Below are positions 1 through 9,900 of a DNA stretch of 64,000 nt, piece by piece. Numbering within the stretch: position 1 is the first letter of the stretch; every line of letters starts with the position of its first letter. Both the position numbers and the translations under genes were made by a program. Under the pieces are notes generated by a model. The model was not told where the DNA came from and did no database searches. It saw only the letters and a list, made by a program, of their open reading frames with translations. This DNA is from Terriglobus aquaticus (GTDB lineage: Bacteria; Acidobacteriota; Terriglobia; Terriglobales; Acidobacteriaceae), in NCBI RefSeq assembly GCF_025685415.1, contig NZ_JAGSYB010000001.1, forward strand, positions 1,302,001 through 1,366,000, read 5' to 3'.

Positions 1-968
1 AGAGTTCGCTGAAGAAGCGAGCAGAGCACCTGTGGAATGGATAGCTTTCCTGGGGCGCCGCGTAATCCGTCAAGGATCAAGCTCTGACGCAGCTCACCAT
101 GTCCGATCGCATCACGGAGCAATCAAGGCAGCAGGTTCTGAGAGCATACTCGTGATGCCCACTGTCCTGGAAGTGATCGCATCCGGCAGACTTCATACCC
201 TGCCACGGACGTTCGCATAGGCACTGTTCGTCTCCATTGCAGACGCGACCATGTTATGCATGATTCAGGATGCGGGTCGGGCGGATAAGTACAGAGCGGC
301 CGGCTTTGCCTCTTTCTGGAGCGCCGCAACCGAAGCGTAATCGCCGACTCTGCCCTGTCGGCTGTCTTGCACTTGGCGGGAGGCTTACAGTTAGCGCGCT
401 GACATGACCCGATGCACCTCGTCACGCAACGTTGGAGCGTGTAGCGCCGACCCTGTTTGCATACATGCAACGGTCCCGCCAGGACGAACGCGAACCCTCA
501 GTGGCGCAGCATAGCCGTGCGGTGTGGAAGCGTTTTCCTCACGGCTCGTACGACGGACAAGGGTGCCTCTGCTGTAGCCCGGATACAGCGTGAAGTTTCC
601 TCAGCGAAGGTGCGCTTCGGAACCGTTGGACTTGGCGAGCCAGCAGTCGGTGCACACCTTCGCCGAGAGACTATTCTCTTCGTGGGCCCAAATTTCAGCC
701 GCCAAAGATCGATTGTTCAGCTACTACTTGCATTCTGGAGCTGAGCAAAATCGGTTCTGTCTCCCTAACGCTAGATTGCGTCTGGCTTGGATGGCTTGGG
801 ACTGACCACTTCTCGTGAAGGGACTTGAACCGCTACACAGGCTGAGGTACTTTGCACTTAATGCCTCTCAGACTAGCAGAGAGAAAACGTCCGCTTGGTG
901 TCACTAGGGGCCGCTCGCTTTGCCAAAGCTTTGATCCGGCACCAGCCTTCCAGCACACGGAACACCTC
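1..968. other. No gene recognised
   Basis: Only short open frames on both strands are present, none with a convincing ribosome-binding site, domain or codon pattern. The stretch lies downstream of the leftward histidine kinase gene. It could be decayed coding DNA; I see no RNA gene, insertion-sequence end or CRISPR. Confidence 0.5.
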
Positions 969-2402
969 TCAGCTCGTTTCACGCAGGTGGTGTGCCGGCA
1001 ATCGGATTACACAGCGAGCACCGGTCTGCGTGTGCCTGTCAAATCGGATCTCCCCTCCAGATCTTTCGACAACCAGCTTCGCGATAGACAAGCCGAGTCC
1101 GGTGGACTGGGATTCATGCCCGTTCTTACTTGAACCAGTGTAGAAGCGGCCGAACACTGCATCCACCTCCGCTAATGGGATGCCCGGACCTTGATCTTGA
1201 ACGACCACCTCGATCGTTCTGGACGCGGTGTCGGAAACGGAGTACGTAATCTGCACCGTGGAATCGACGGGAGAAAACTTGATTGCATTGTGAACCACGT
1301 TCATGATCGCGCTGCGGATCAGGCTTCGATCGCCCGTAACAACGGCGTTGTGCTCTTCGTCGCGAACACTTGTAACGAGCCGGATGCGGCGTTCTTCCGC
1401 AAGGACCTCTAGTACCTCCGCGACCTCATGTACAACGTCCACTAGAGAAAATCGGTTGGGTCCGACTGCTCCCGCCCTTTCTGCCCGGGCCAGCAGAAGC
1501 AGGCCGCTGATCGTCTCGTCCAAGCGGGAGGCTTCCTCCAGCATGCTGACCACCGCTTCTTTACCACGCTCACTCGTCGCGGGCTGTTGCAGTGAGACTT
1601 CGCCTACCGCGCGGATTGCAGCAAGCGGCGTTCGAAGCTCGTGCGCGGCGTCTGCGGTGAAGCTGTTCAGCTGTTGAAATGCTTGCTCAAGCCTGTCGAG
1701 TAGTTCGTTGAAGGCCTGCCCCATGTGTCCTAGTTCGTCGTTCGCATCGGCGATACGCAAACGGTCATGCAGGTTGCTGGCAGTGATCTGTTTCGCTTTG
1801 CGCGCCATCTCTTCCAGGGGAACGAAAGCGCGCTTGGCGATCTGGTAGCCTGCGATGCCAGCGAGGATCAACGCCACCGGAAAGGCTAGCAGCAGGATGC
1901 CGAGAAACTGCTTCATTCGCTGATGGAACGGCACCAGGCTATAGCCAAGCCGAATAAGCAGCACGTGCCCTTGCAACGTGTGCAAATGGCTGATCAGTGA
2001 CACGTGCGAACCGTCCGGCATGCGGACAATACGCTGGTTGAAGCTCGAGTCTCCTTCGCCCGGCATCGTCGATCCACCCAGCGAGACCCCTCCCAGATTC
2101 GGCGTTCGATAAAGCACTGCCCCAGACAGATCCCGAACCTCCATCAAGCGATCGATCAGCAGATGTGACTGCGGGCGGCTGAAGTAGTTCTGTTGCAATT
2201 GCAGTTTGCCGTTGCTCTCGAAATACAACAGGCCTTCGACCGTCTCCACGTCCTGCACCTCATCGTGGTAGATCTGGCTCGCTACGATGCGGTACTGAAA
2301 CAGAAACACTACAACCAGGTAAGTGGCCAAGATCGCCGCCAGCACCCCAACGTACCAAGCAGTCAGCCGGCCGCGAATCTGCTTTGCAAGCAGCCAGTTC
2401 AT
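969..2402 (-). CDS. Sensor histidine kinase, OmpR/CusS type
   Basis: Membrane-bound two-component sensor of 477 aa. Two membrane segments (about residues 13-35 and 167-186) flank a periplasmic sensing region. They are followed by a HAMP linker, a HisKA domain with the phospho-acceptor His254 in AAHELRTPL, and an HATPase_c domain with an N box (NVVHNAIKF) and glycine boxes (DQGPGIP, GLGLSIAKLV). The ATG at 2402 overlaps the response-regulator stop as ATGA, so the pair is translationally coupled; a longer upstream reading would run inside the regulator gene and is unlikely. The position opposite a TolC/HlyD/RND operon suggests it senses a pump substrate, as in heavy-metal CusS-like kinases. The actual ligand cannot be read from the sequence. 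Confidence 0.93.
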   Translation of the reverse strand: MNWLLAKQIRGRLTAWYVGVLAAILATYLVVVFLFQYRIVASQIYHDEVQDVETVEGLLYFESNGKLQLQQNYFSRPQSHLLIDRLMEVRDLSGAVLYRTPNLGGVSLGGSTMPGEGDSSFNQRIVRMPDGSHVSLISHLHTLQGHVLLIRLGYSLVPFHQRMKQFLGILLLAFPVALILAGIAGYQIAKRAFVPLEEMARKAKQITASNLHDRLRIADANDELGHMGQAFNELLDRLEQAFQQLNSFTADAAHELRTPLAAIRAVGEVSLQQPATSERGKEAVVSMLEEASRLDETISGLLLLARAERAGAVGPNRFSLVDVVHEVAEVLEVLAEERRIRLVTSVRDEEHNAVVTGDRSLIRSAIMNVVHNAIKFSPVDSTVQITYSVSDTASRTIEVVVQDQGPGIPLAEVDAVFGRFYTGSSKNGHESQSTGLGLSIAKLVVERSGGEIRFDRHTQTGARCVIRLPAHHLRETS

Positions 2403-3106
2403 GCCTGCGGCTCCCGCAAGGCGAAGCCAAGTCCCCGCACCGTCTGCAGTAGCTTGACTGAATGGCTGTCGTCGATTTTCTTGCGCAGGCGCGCAATCTG
2501 TACATCGATGACGTTGTCCAGCGGAGTAAAGCGCGAGGTCTCCTTCCACACATCGCGTGCCAACATTTCACGCGACACGATTCGGCCCGCGTTCTCTGCC
2601 AGATAAAGCAGCAGGTCGAACTCACGCTGCGACAATTCAAGAGTCGAACCGGCTCTCGTTCCGGTGCGATACTTCGTGTTCAGACATAGATCGGCGACCC
2701 TGACCTCATGCGAATTCTCCTGGGGCAACGTCCGGCGGAGCAGGGCCTCAATGCGCGCCAGCAGTTCCGGGAAAGAAAATGGCTTTCCCAGGTAGTCGTC
2801 CGCGCCCGTCCTCAGGCCTTCTACCCGATCTTCTATCGTGTTGTGCGAGGTCAGCATCAGAACGCGCACGTCGACGCGCTCCTTCCGCAACTGTCGTAAG
2901 AGATCGATACCGCTGCGCTGGGGCAGCGTGACATCCAGAATCATCAAGTCGGGCCGTCCGCTGTGCAGCAGGAAAAAGCCCTCCTCTGCGGAAGTGGCCA
3001 GCGATGCAGCGTATCCTTCCGCCTCGATTCCAGAGACGAGGGCTGACGCCAACTTGGCGTCATCTTCCACGATCAGAACGTGCGACCTGTGCGCTGCGTT
3101 TCCCAA
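2399..3106 (-). CDS. OmpR/CusR-family response regulator
   Basis: DNA-binding response regulator of 235 aa, partner of the adjacent kinase. The receiver domain has the acidic pair in VEDD near the N-terminus, phospho-acceptor Asp58 in MILDVTLP, the conserved Thr/Ser in MLTSHN and Lys in GKPFSF. The C-terminal winged helix has the family pattern (LSQREFDLLLYL, DNVIDVQIARLRKKID, VRGLGFAL). The start is a TTG preceded by AGGAGAGGA. It is first in a two-gene operon and divergent from the efflux genes. A direct repeat in the intergenic region is a candidate binding site for regulating both directions. Confidence 0.93.
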   Translation of the reverse strand: MGNAAHRSHVLIVEDDAKLASALVSGIEAEGYAASLATSAEEGFFLLHSGRPDLMILDVTLPQRSGIDLLRQLRKERVDVRVLMLTSHNTIEDRVEGLRTGADDYLGKPFSFPELLARIEALLRRTLPQENSHEVRVADLCLNTKYRTGTRAGSTLELSQREFDLLLYLAENAGRIVSREMLARDVWKETSRFTPLDNVIDVQIARLRKKIDDSHSVKLLQTVRGLGFALREPQA

Positions 3107-3166
3107 GGAATTCCTCTCCTCTGGATCATAGGCAAGCGTTCGACCTGCCGCTCTGGCGATCCCTAC

Positions 3167-3184
3167 TTGTCAGAAAGTTGTCAG
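3167..3184 (+). promoter_or_regulatory. Direct repeat TTGTCAG x2, candidate regulator box
   Basis: Two copies of TTGTCAG (3167-3173 and 3178-3184) spaced 11 bp apart, about one helical turn, lie between the divergent response-regulator gene and the secreted-protein/efflux genes. OmpR-family regulators typically bind such tandem half-sites. Assignment to this regulator is inference from position. Confidence 0.5.
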
Positions 3185-3241
3185 AGTTCTGTAAGGAACG
3201 AAGATGGTCCACTCCTTGTGAATACAGACGGAGGACCTCTT

Positions 3242-4003
3242 ATGACAGCTCTTCGCATCGCTCTGGTTGCACTCGCCGTTGGTGGTGCGTTGCCCGCCCA
3301 GGGTGGGGGGAACGCCGGAAGTATGGCACACCTGCCCGATGATGCAGCCCTCCCCATTGTGTTCACCAGGACGGTAAGCGCTGCACACGCCCGGCCCGGC
3401 GATCCCGTTCAGGCAAGAACGACGCAGGCCGTTCGCCTGAGCGATGGCCGTGAGGTGCCTTCGGGATCGCTCGTGAAAGGTCACGTGCTGGCTTCGAAGC
3501 CGTTTCAGTATGACAAAACGCCCTACGCCACGCAGGTTGCCGGAACTCTCGAGATCCAGATTGACTCTCTTGATGCTCAAGGTCAGGCTGTGCCTCTGCA
3601 CGTTGCCTTGCGAGCGCTGGCTGATCCCTTCGCGAGTCAAGCGGCATGGGAGGCGAAATCCACCGACCTTGATTCGCTCGGAACTACGACGCAGGTTGGC
3701 GGCGACCTGCTGGTGCCCTCGCAAAGCGAAATCCGCAACCAGAATGGCGACGTTATTGGCTACAACAAAAAAGGCGGCCAGTTCGCGCATCTGCTTGCGG
3801 CAGGCGGCGGTGCTGTGACGTGCAAGCCTGGAAATACCGAACAGCCGGTATCGCGCTTTTCAGCATCGGCGTGCGGTCTTTACGGCTTCGGAGATATCTC
3901 TTTGACCTCGTACACCGACTCCCAGATCGGCCTTAGCTCCACTCACGTCAGCCCTGCGATCGATAAGCACAGCACAGCCCTTCTTGAGTCGCTGCAGGAC
4001 TGA
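3242..4003 (+). CDS. Secreted hypothetical protein near efflux operon
   Basis: 253 aa. The ATG at 3242 has a GGAGG-type ribosome-binding site; upstream in-frame codons overlap the regulator promoter and are rejected. An N-terminal signal peptide (TALRIALVALAVGGALPAQG) suggests export. The central part contains VFTRTVSAAHARPGDPVQAR and LVKGHVLA, a beta-rich pattern common in acidobacterial exported proteins. Two late cysteines (CKPG, ACGLYG) could pair. No enzyme motif is seen. It precedes the DUF190 and TolC genes in the same direction and is probably under the same two-component control. Function unknown. Confidence 0.8.
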   Translation: MTALRIALVALAVGGALPAQGGGNAGSMAHLPDDAALPIVFTRTVSAAHARPGDPVQARTTQAVRLSDGREVPSGSLVKGHVLASKPFQYDKTPYATQVAGTLEIQIDSLDAQGQAVPLHVALRALADPFASQAAWEAKSTDLDSLGTTTQVGGDLLVPSQSEIRNQNGDVIGYNKKGGQFAHLLAAGGGAVTCKPGNTEQPVSRFSASACGLYGFGDISLTSYTDSQIGLSSTHVSPAIDKHSTALLESLQD

Positions 4004-4045
4004 GGCCTGACCGGGCAAAGCGATCTCTCAACGTTGAGGAGGCAC

Positions 4046-4405
4046 ATGCTGGCAGTCGGACCTGCAACAAAGGTGACCATTTACCTGAACCAAGATACGG
4101 GTTCTCCGCAAGGATTTCTGCGCGACGAAATCCTGACCTTTCTGCGGCAGAAAGAGGTCGGCATTGGGGGCGCAACGGTTCTTCACGCCTTCGCCGGCTA
4201 TGGCTCTCATGGTCAACTGCATAAGGCAGACGAACACGACGTGGCAGGGCTGCATCTTCCCGTTGTCATCTTCTTCGTGGAAGCGCAAGAGAAGGTGGAA
4301 TCAATTCTCCCGGCGCTGCTGGATCTGGTGACAGACGGGATGATCGAGGCGCACCCAACGCAGATCCTGAAACGCGTCGCCTCCAAGGAGCGGGTCATCT
4401 CCTGA
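4046..4405 (+). CDS. DUF190 family protein
   Basis: 119 aa, small ferredoxin-like alpha-beta protein of the DUF190 (COG1993) family, recognised from KVTIYLNQDTG, FLRQKEVGIGGATVLHAFAG and LPVVIFFVEAQEKVESILPAL. Family members often sit next to CrcB fluoride channels or transporters and may be PII-like signalling proteins. The start is ATG 4046 with GAGGAGG just upstream, preferred to an in-frame TTG at 4034. Its stop overlaps the start of the TolC gene by one base, so it is part of the efflux operon; here it may modulate the pump (inference). Confidence 0.85.
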   Translation: MLAVGPATKVTIYLNQDTGSPQGFLRDEILTFLRQKEVGIGGATVLHAFAGYGSHGQLHKADEHDVAGLHLPVVIFFVEAQEKVESILPALLDLVTDGMIEAHPTQILKRVASKERVIS

Positions 4406-5721
4406 TGCTCTGTCCCAAAATTCTTGCTGCTGCTCTCCTGTTCCAATCTCCTGCGACCCTGCTGTATGCCGGCCAGAACCCCGCTTCCTTCCCGGTGGCA
4501 ACAACGCCACTGACGCTTGCAGAGGCTGAGAGCATTGCCCTGGCCAACCAACCGCGACTGCAGGCAGCGCAGGCGCGTGCCAATGCCGCTGCCGCCCGAG
4601 TGCGCCAGACGCGGTCGGCATATCTGCCGACTGCAGCCTTCAATGCGACCGGTGTGCGCGTAGCGGATACGGGCACCTCCACCGCTGCAGGTGCCCTTAC
4701 CACTTCGGCACTCTCCAACCGCTTTGCCTATGGCGGCCAGCTTACCCAATTGGTGACGGACTTCGGACGTACCAGTGCCCTGGTCAGCAGTTCCCGGTAC
4801 AACGAACAGGCACAGGAAAGCGCAGCGACGCTGACGAAAGCGCAGGTGCGTTTGAACGTCCGCGCGGCGTTCTACCAGGTACTCGGTGCCGAGGCCGTGC
4901 TGCACGCCGCGCAAGCGGCACAGAGCAATCGTCACCTTGTAGCCCAACAGTTGAACGCACTGGCACAGAGCGAACTGCGTTCCACGGTAGACGTGAATTT
5001 TGCCGAGGTGCTCGCCAGCGAAGCGGATCTGGCGGTTGTCCGCGCCCAAAGTGTCGTCGCACAGCAAAGAGCGCACCTGACTACAGCAATGGGCGTGTCG
5101 AAGACCATCACGGCACCACTTGCTGAATCCGCGATGCCGGGGCCGCTCCCACCCGCTCCGGATGCGTTGCAGTCGCAGGCGCAATCGCAACGCGCCGATC
5201 TCGGGATTGCGGAAGCGCAGCAGAAGTCGGCGCAGCAGTTTGCAACAGCCGAAAAGCGTTTACAGTATCCAACGCTGACCGTTGGAGCCGCCGCTGGCGA
5301 CATCCCCTTTCGCGACCACACCCTGCACGACAGCTATGCCGCTGCTGGCTTCAATTTGAACATCCCGATCTTCAACGGCGGCCTGTTCACGGCGCGCAGA
5401 GCGGAAGCCGAATCGGAGGCCCGCGCCCGAAGCAGCGATGTTGCGGAGCTGCACCTGGAGATCACGGAGCAGGTTCGGAACAGCTGGCAGCGCGCCAACG
5501 AGGCATACCAGAGCCTTGCGGTGACAGATCGCCTGGTGGCGCAAAGCAAGGAAGCCCTGCGGCTTGCGCGGGCCCGTTACGACGCGGGGCTCGGAACCAT
5601 CGTCGAGCTGAACGAAGCGCAGGTCAACGAAACATCCGCGGAGATCGCTGTTGCAGATGCGAATTACACCTATCTCTCGCGTCGGGCCGAGCTCGACTTC
5701 GCCGCTGGGCTGCTTAACTGA
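4405..5721 (+). CDS. TolC-family outer membrane efflux protein
   Basis: 438 aa with an N-terminal signal peptide (ILAAALLFQSPATLLYAG). Two structurally repeated OEP halves contain TLAEAESIALANQPRLQAAQ in the first and LTVGAAAGDIPF plus NIPIFNGGLFTARRAEAESE in the second, the standard TolC signature. It forms the outer-membrane and periplasmic tunnel of a tripartite pump. It overlaps the DUF190 stop (TGATG), and the HlyD-type gene follows 13 bp later. The end (ELDFAAGLLN) is typical of the family. Confidence 0.93.
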   Translation: MLCPKILAAALLFQSPATLLYAGQNPASFPVATTPLTLAEAESIALANQPRLQAAQARANAAAARVRQTRSAYLPTAAFNATGVRVADTGTSTAAGALTTSALSNRFAYGGQLTQLVTDFGRTSALVSSSRYNEQAQESAATLTKAQVRLNVRAAFYQVLGAEAVLHAAQAAQSNRHLVAQQLNALAQSELRSTVDVNFAEVLASEADLAVVRAQSVVAQQRAHLTTAMGVSKTITAPLAESAMPGPLPPAPDALQSQAQSQRADLGIAEAQQKSAQQFATAEKRLQYPTLTVGAAAGDIPFRDHTLHDSYAAAGFNLNIPIFNGGLFTARRAEAESEARARSSDVAELHLEITEQVRNSWQRANEAYQSLAVTDRLVAQSKEALRLARARYDAGLGTIVELNEAQVNETSAEIAVADANYTYLSRRAELDFAAGLLN

Positions 5722-5734
5722 AAGGACTCACCAC

Positions 5735-6952
5735 GTGAACCGTACAGGCCGCGCTGTGGCCATCAGTCTGTCGACTGCTTGCTGCGTCAGCTTTCTCACA
5801 TCGTGCCGGTCCAGCGCACCGCCTCCAGCAGAGCTTCCCGTGGTGCCGGTCGCAGTGGTCGGTCCGGCCACGCTGCAGAACAACGTTGTCCTTTCTGCGG
5901 AGTTCCAGCCGTTCCAGGAAGTGGACGTGATGGCCAAGGTGGCCGGCTACGTGCGCAGCATCCGCGTCGACCTGGGATCGCACGTCCGCGCAGGCGATGT
6001 TCTGGCGACGCTCGAAGTGCCGGAAATCCAGCAAGACGTTCAGAAAGCGAAAGCCGGCTTGGCTGCTGCGGAGGCAAACATTGTCTCCGCGCAGGCGGGT
6101 GTGCAACGCGCCCAGGCTGCTGCAGATATCGCGCAACTCTCGTACCAGCGCATCAACGATGTCGCCACCAAAAACAAGGGCCTGGTGCCCCGGCAGGACG
6201 TCGACGTCTCCCGGTCGCGAAGTGCGGAAGCGGCCGCCCAACTGGCCAGCGCAAAATCAGCTCTGCTGGCTGCGCAGGAGCAACGGTCCGCCGCCGCATC
6301 GGACTTTGCACGCGCCGGAGCGATGGCACAGTACGCAACGATCCGGGCGCCCTTCGATGGCATCGTGACGAAGCGCTATGCGAACACGGGATCCATGATC
6401 CAGGCAGGGATCTCGTCCCAAACCCAGGCCATGCCTGTCGTCCGGCTCGCGCAGTACAACGTCCTGCGCCTCACGCTGCCGGTTCCCGTGACCGATGCAG
6501 CCGAGGTCAAAGACGGCCAGCCAGTCGACGTGACCGTGACCAACCCGCCGCGCCAACTGCACGGCAAAATCTCGCGCTACGCCGGATCGGTGCAGATGTC
6601 GACCCGCACCATGGACACGCAGGTGGACGTGCCCAATGCGGACGGCAGTTTGCTGCCGGGCATGTACGCGGAGGTTCACCTGCACCTTGCGGACCGGCCC
6701 AACGTGATGAGCGTTCCGATCGATGCCGTGGATGGGCTGGGCACAAGTGCCGAGCAGGCGTATGTGGTCCGTGGCGGCGTGGTTCATGTCGCGCAAGTGA
6801 CGACAGGCCTGCAGACAGCAACGCGGCTTGAGGTTCTTTCCGGCTTGCAACCAGGCGACCAGGTCATTGTTGGACGGCATACCGGCCTGGCTGAGGGAGA
6901 ACAGGTGAAAGCGCACCTTGCTACCTACGAGAACGACGCGAGCCACGGCTAA
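5735..6952 (+). CDS. RND efflux periplasmic adaptor (HlyD/MFP family)
   Basis: 405 aa lipoprotein adaptor linking the RND permease to TolC. GTG start at 5735 with AAAGGA upstream; a longer reading would overlap tolC. A lipobox (FLTSC) near residues 18-22 suggests membrane anchoring. The order is biotinyl-lipoyl half (VDVMAKVAGYVRSIRVDLG), long alpha-helical hairpin (residues about 80-190, Ala/Gln rich), second lipoyl half (IRAPFDGIVTKRYANTGSMI), beta-barrel (LRLTLPVPVTDAAEVKDGQ) and membrane-proximal domain (VIVGRHTGLAEGEQVK). It precedes the permease by 30 bp. Confidence 0.93.
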   Translation: MNRTGRAVAISLSTACCVSFLTSCRSSAPPPAELPVVPVAVVGPATLQNNVVLSAEFQPFQEVDVMAKVAGYVRSIRVDLGSHVRAGDVLATLEVPEIQQDVQKAKAGLAAAEANIVSAQAGVQRAQAAADIAQLSYQRINDVATKNKGLVPRQDVDVSRSRSAEAAAQLASAKSALLAAQEQRSAAASDFARAGAMAQYATIRAPFDGIVTKRYANTGSMIQAGISSQTQAMPVVRLAQYNVLRLTLPVPVTDAAEVKDGQPVDVTVTNPPRQLHGKISRYAGSVQMSTRTMDTQVDVPNADGSLLPGMYAEVHLHLADRPNVMSVPIDAVDGLGTSAEQAYVVRGGVVHVAQVTTGLQTATRLEVLSGLQPGDQVIVGRHTGLAEGEQVKAHLATYENDASHG

Positions 6953-6982
6953 GGCTCAGCAACACCGGAAAGAGCGAGGAAG

Positions 6983-9900
6983 ATGTCAGGATTCTCCATA
7001 CGTAACCCTTACCTGATCGTTGTGCTCTGCCTGGTCATGATGATTCTGGGTACGGTCAGCGCCGCGGATATGCCCGTGGACATGTTCCCGGCCGTCAACT
7101 TACCTGTCGTTGCGGTAGCCACCTTCTACTCGGGAATGCCACCCGCGCAGATCGAAACCAATATCACCTACCACCTGGAGCGCCAGTTCACCCTGGCCAG
7201 CGGCATCGATCACATGGAGTCGCGCTCGCTTCCCGGTGTAAGCCTGATCCGCGTCTACTTTCGCGCGGGTACGGACGCGGACGCCGATGCGGCAACCATC
7301 TCCTCGCTCGCCATGAGCGATCTGCGCGACATGCCTCCGGGCACGTATCCGCCCGTCATCCTCAAGCAGGACGCAGCGAGTATTCCTGTGAACCTGGTGA
7401 CGCTCTCCGGTTCAGGACTGGACGAGAGCAAGCTGAAGGATCTGGGGCAAAACTTCGTTCGCAACCAGCTTGCAAACGTGCCGGGAGCATCGGTTCCGCA
7501 GCCCTTCGGCGGGCGCTGGCGGCAGATCATGCTCTACGCCGATCCCTACAAGCTCGAGGCCAACCAGCTTAGCCCGATGGATGTGGTGCGCGCCGTGAAC
7601 GACGCCAACGTCATTCTGCCCGCGGGCGATGTCGAGATCGGGCGGAACGACTATGACCTCTACACCAACTCCATGCTGGGCGGCGCAAGCGACATCGCGC
7701 AGCTTCCGCTCAAGATGGTTGGGCAATCGCCGGTGCGCGTCGGTGACGTCGCGACCGCGCAGGACTCCTTCAGCAGGCAGTTCAACGTGGTGCGCGTGAA
7801 CGGCCAGCGTGCCGTGTACCTGCCGATCTTTAAGGCGGGAGCCGACGCTAACACGATCTCGATCGTGGAGGGTGTCCGCGCGACGCTCAAGAAGCTATAT
7901 GACGTTCCGGCCTCGCTCAAGACGTTGGTCGTCTTCGACCAGTCGCGCTTTGTGAAGACCGCCATTACAACGCTGCTGCATGAGGGCGGCATCGGTCTGT
8001 TCCTCACCTGCCTGATGATCCTGGTTTTCCTTGGCAGCATGCGGGCGACCCTGGCCGTCTTCTTCTCCATTCCCCTTTCGCTGCTCACTACCTTCTTTGT
8101 TCTGAAGCTCACGGGCAGTTCCATCAACAGCATGGTCCTGGGTGGACTGGCTCTTGCGCTGTCCCGGTTGATCGACAACTCGGTTGTGGTCCTCGAAAAC
8201 ATCTTCCGCCACCTGGAGGGCGGCGAAGCGCCGGTGGTGGCTGCAGAAAAAGGCGGCCAGGAAGTCGCGCTGCCGGTACTTGCAGGCACGCTCACCACGG
8301 TGGTTGTCTTCTTTCCCGTCACCATGTTGTACGGTGTGAGCCGGTTTCTCTTCTCGGCACTCGCGCTGGCCGTTGTCATTTCGCTGTTCGCTTCCTACTT
8401 CGTCGCACTCACCGTGGTCCCACTCTTTTGCGCACGCTTCATCAAGAGTCCGCATGGTGATGTTGTCCACGAATCGGCGGAGGCGGAGCATGCAATCAGC
8501 GCGGCACCCTCCAGGCGGCCAAGCTTTGGTGCACGCTTCAACGCGAGCTTCACGCGCGGTTTTGACGCCATGCTGCACCGCTACGACGCCTCGGTGAACA
8601 AGGTGCTCGAGGCTCCCAAACTTGTGCTCGCCGCGTTTGGTGTCGTGTTCCTGCTGAGCCTTCTTCTTTTTCCTCTGCTCGGGCTGTCATTCTTTCCCCG
8701 CACCGACGCCGGCCAGTTCGTTATCAACTTCAAGGCACCTTCGGGCACCAAGCTGACCGAAACGGAAGCCGAAGCAGCAAAGATCGAGGGCATCGTTCGC
8801 GGCATCGTCTCCAAGCACGACATGGGTCTGGCCGTGACGAATATCGGCGTCGATCCTGGCTTCTCTGCCCTCTTCACACCGAATGCTGCGACGCACACCG
8901 GATTCACGCAGGTAGCACTCACTGAGGATCACTCGGTCAGCAGCTACGCCTACATTGACCGGGTAAAGTCCGCGCTGGCGAACCAGATGCCGGAGCTGCA
9001 GACCTTCTTCTCCAGCGGCAGTCTTGTCGATGGCGTACTCAACATGGGCGCTCCCGCTCCCATCGATATCCGGGTGGCAGGCAACAACATCAACGACGAC
9101 TACGCGACAGCCCAGTCGATTGCCGAGAAGGTACGCCGCATCTCCGGAGTCGCAGACGTATACATCCCCCAGGACATCGACTACCCCTCTCTCCGCATCG
9201 CGGTAGACCGCACCCGCGCAGACGAGCTTGGCCTGACTGAGAAAGAGATCGTCTCCAACATCATCACCGCGCTCACCTCAAACCAGATGATCGCGCCCAG
9301 CGTTTGGATCGATCCAAAGAGCGGCAACAATTACTTCCTCACCGTTCAGTACAAGGAGGGTCAGGTCAAGTCGTTGGAAGACCTGAAGGCGATCCCGCTG
9401 CACGGCAGGGGCATCACGCAACCGACCCGGCTGGATATGGTGGCGGACATCCAGCAGTTCAAAGCACCCACGGAACTGGACCACACGCAGATCCGCCGCT
9501 TTGTTGACGTCTACGTTCGTCCACAGAAAGAAAGCCTGAACGGCATCGCCAGGCAGATCGACCAGATTGTTGCGTCTGCACATCCGCCTCAAGGAATCGA
9601 CGTAACCCTGACCGGAAGCGTGAACTCGATGAACGCGTCGTTCCGCAGCTTCGCTATCGGGCTCACCCTGTCGGTTCTTCTGCTCTTTCTTATTCTCGTG
9701 GCGCAGTTCCGCTCCTTCATCGATCCGTTTATCATTCTGCTGGCTCTCCCTCCGGGCATCACAGGAGTAATCGTCGCCCTGCTGCTGTGGGGCACCACAC
9801 TCAATGTCATGTCGCTGATGGGTGTCGTCATGCTCGCCGGCATCGCACTGTCCAACAGCATCCTGATCGTGGAGTTCGCTCACCACTTGATGAAAGAGGG

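Noticed and set aside
32-968. Several 60-115 codon open frames on both strands
   Set aside because: No ribosome-binding sites, no recognisable pattern, and composition typical of chance frames in GC-rich DNA.
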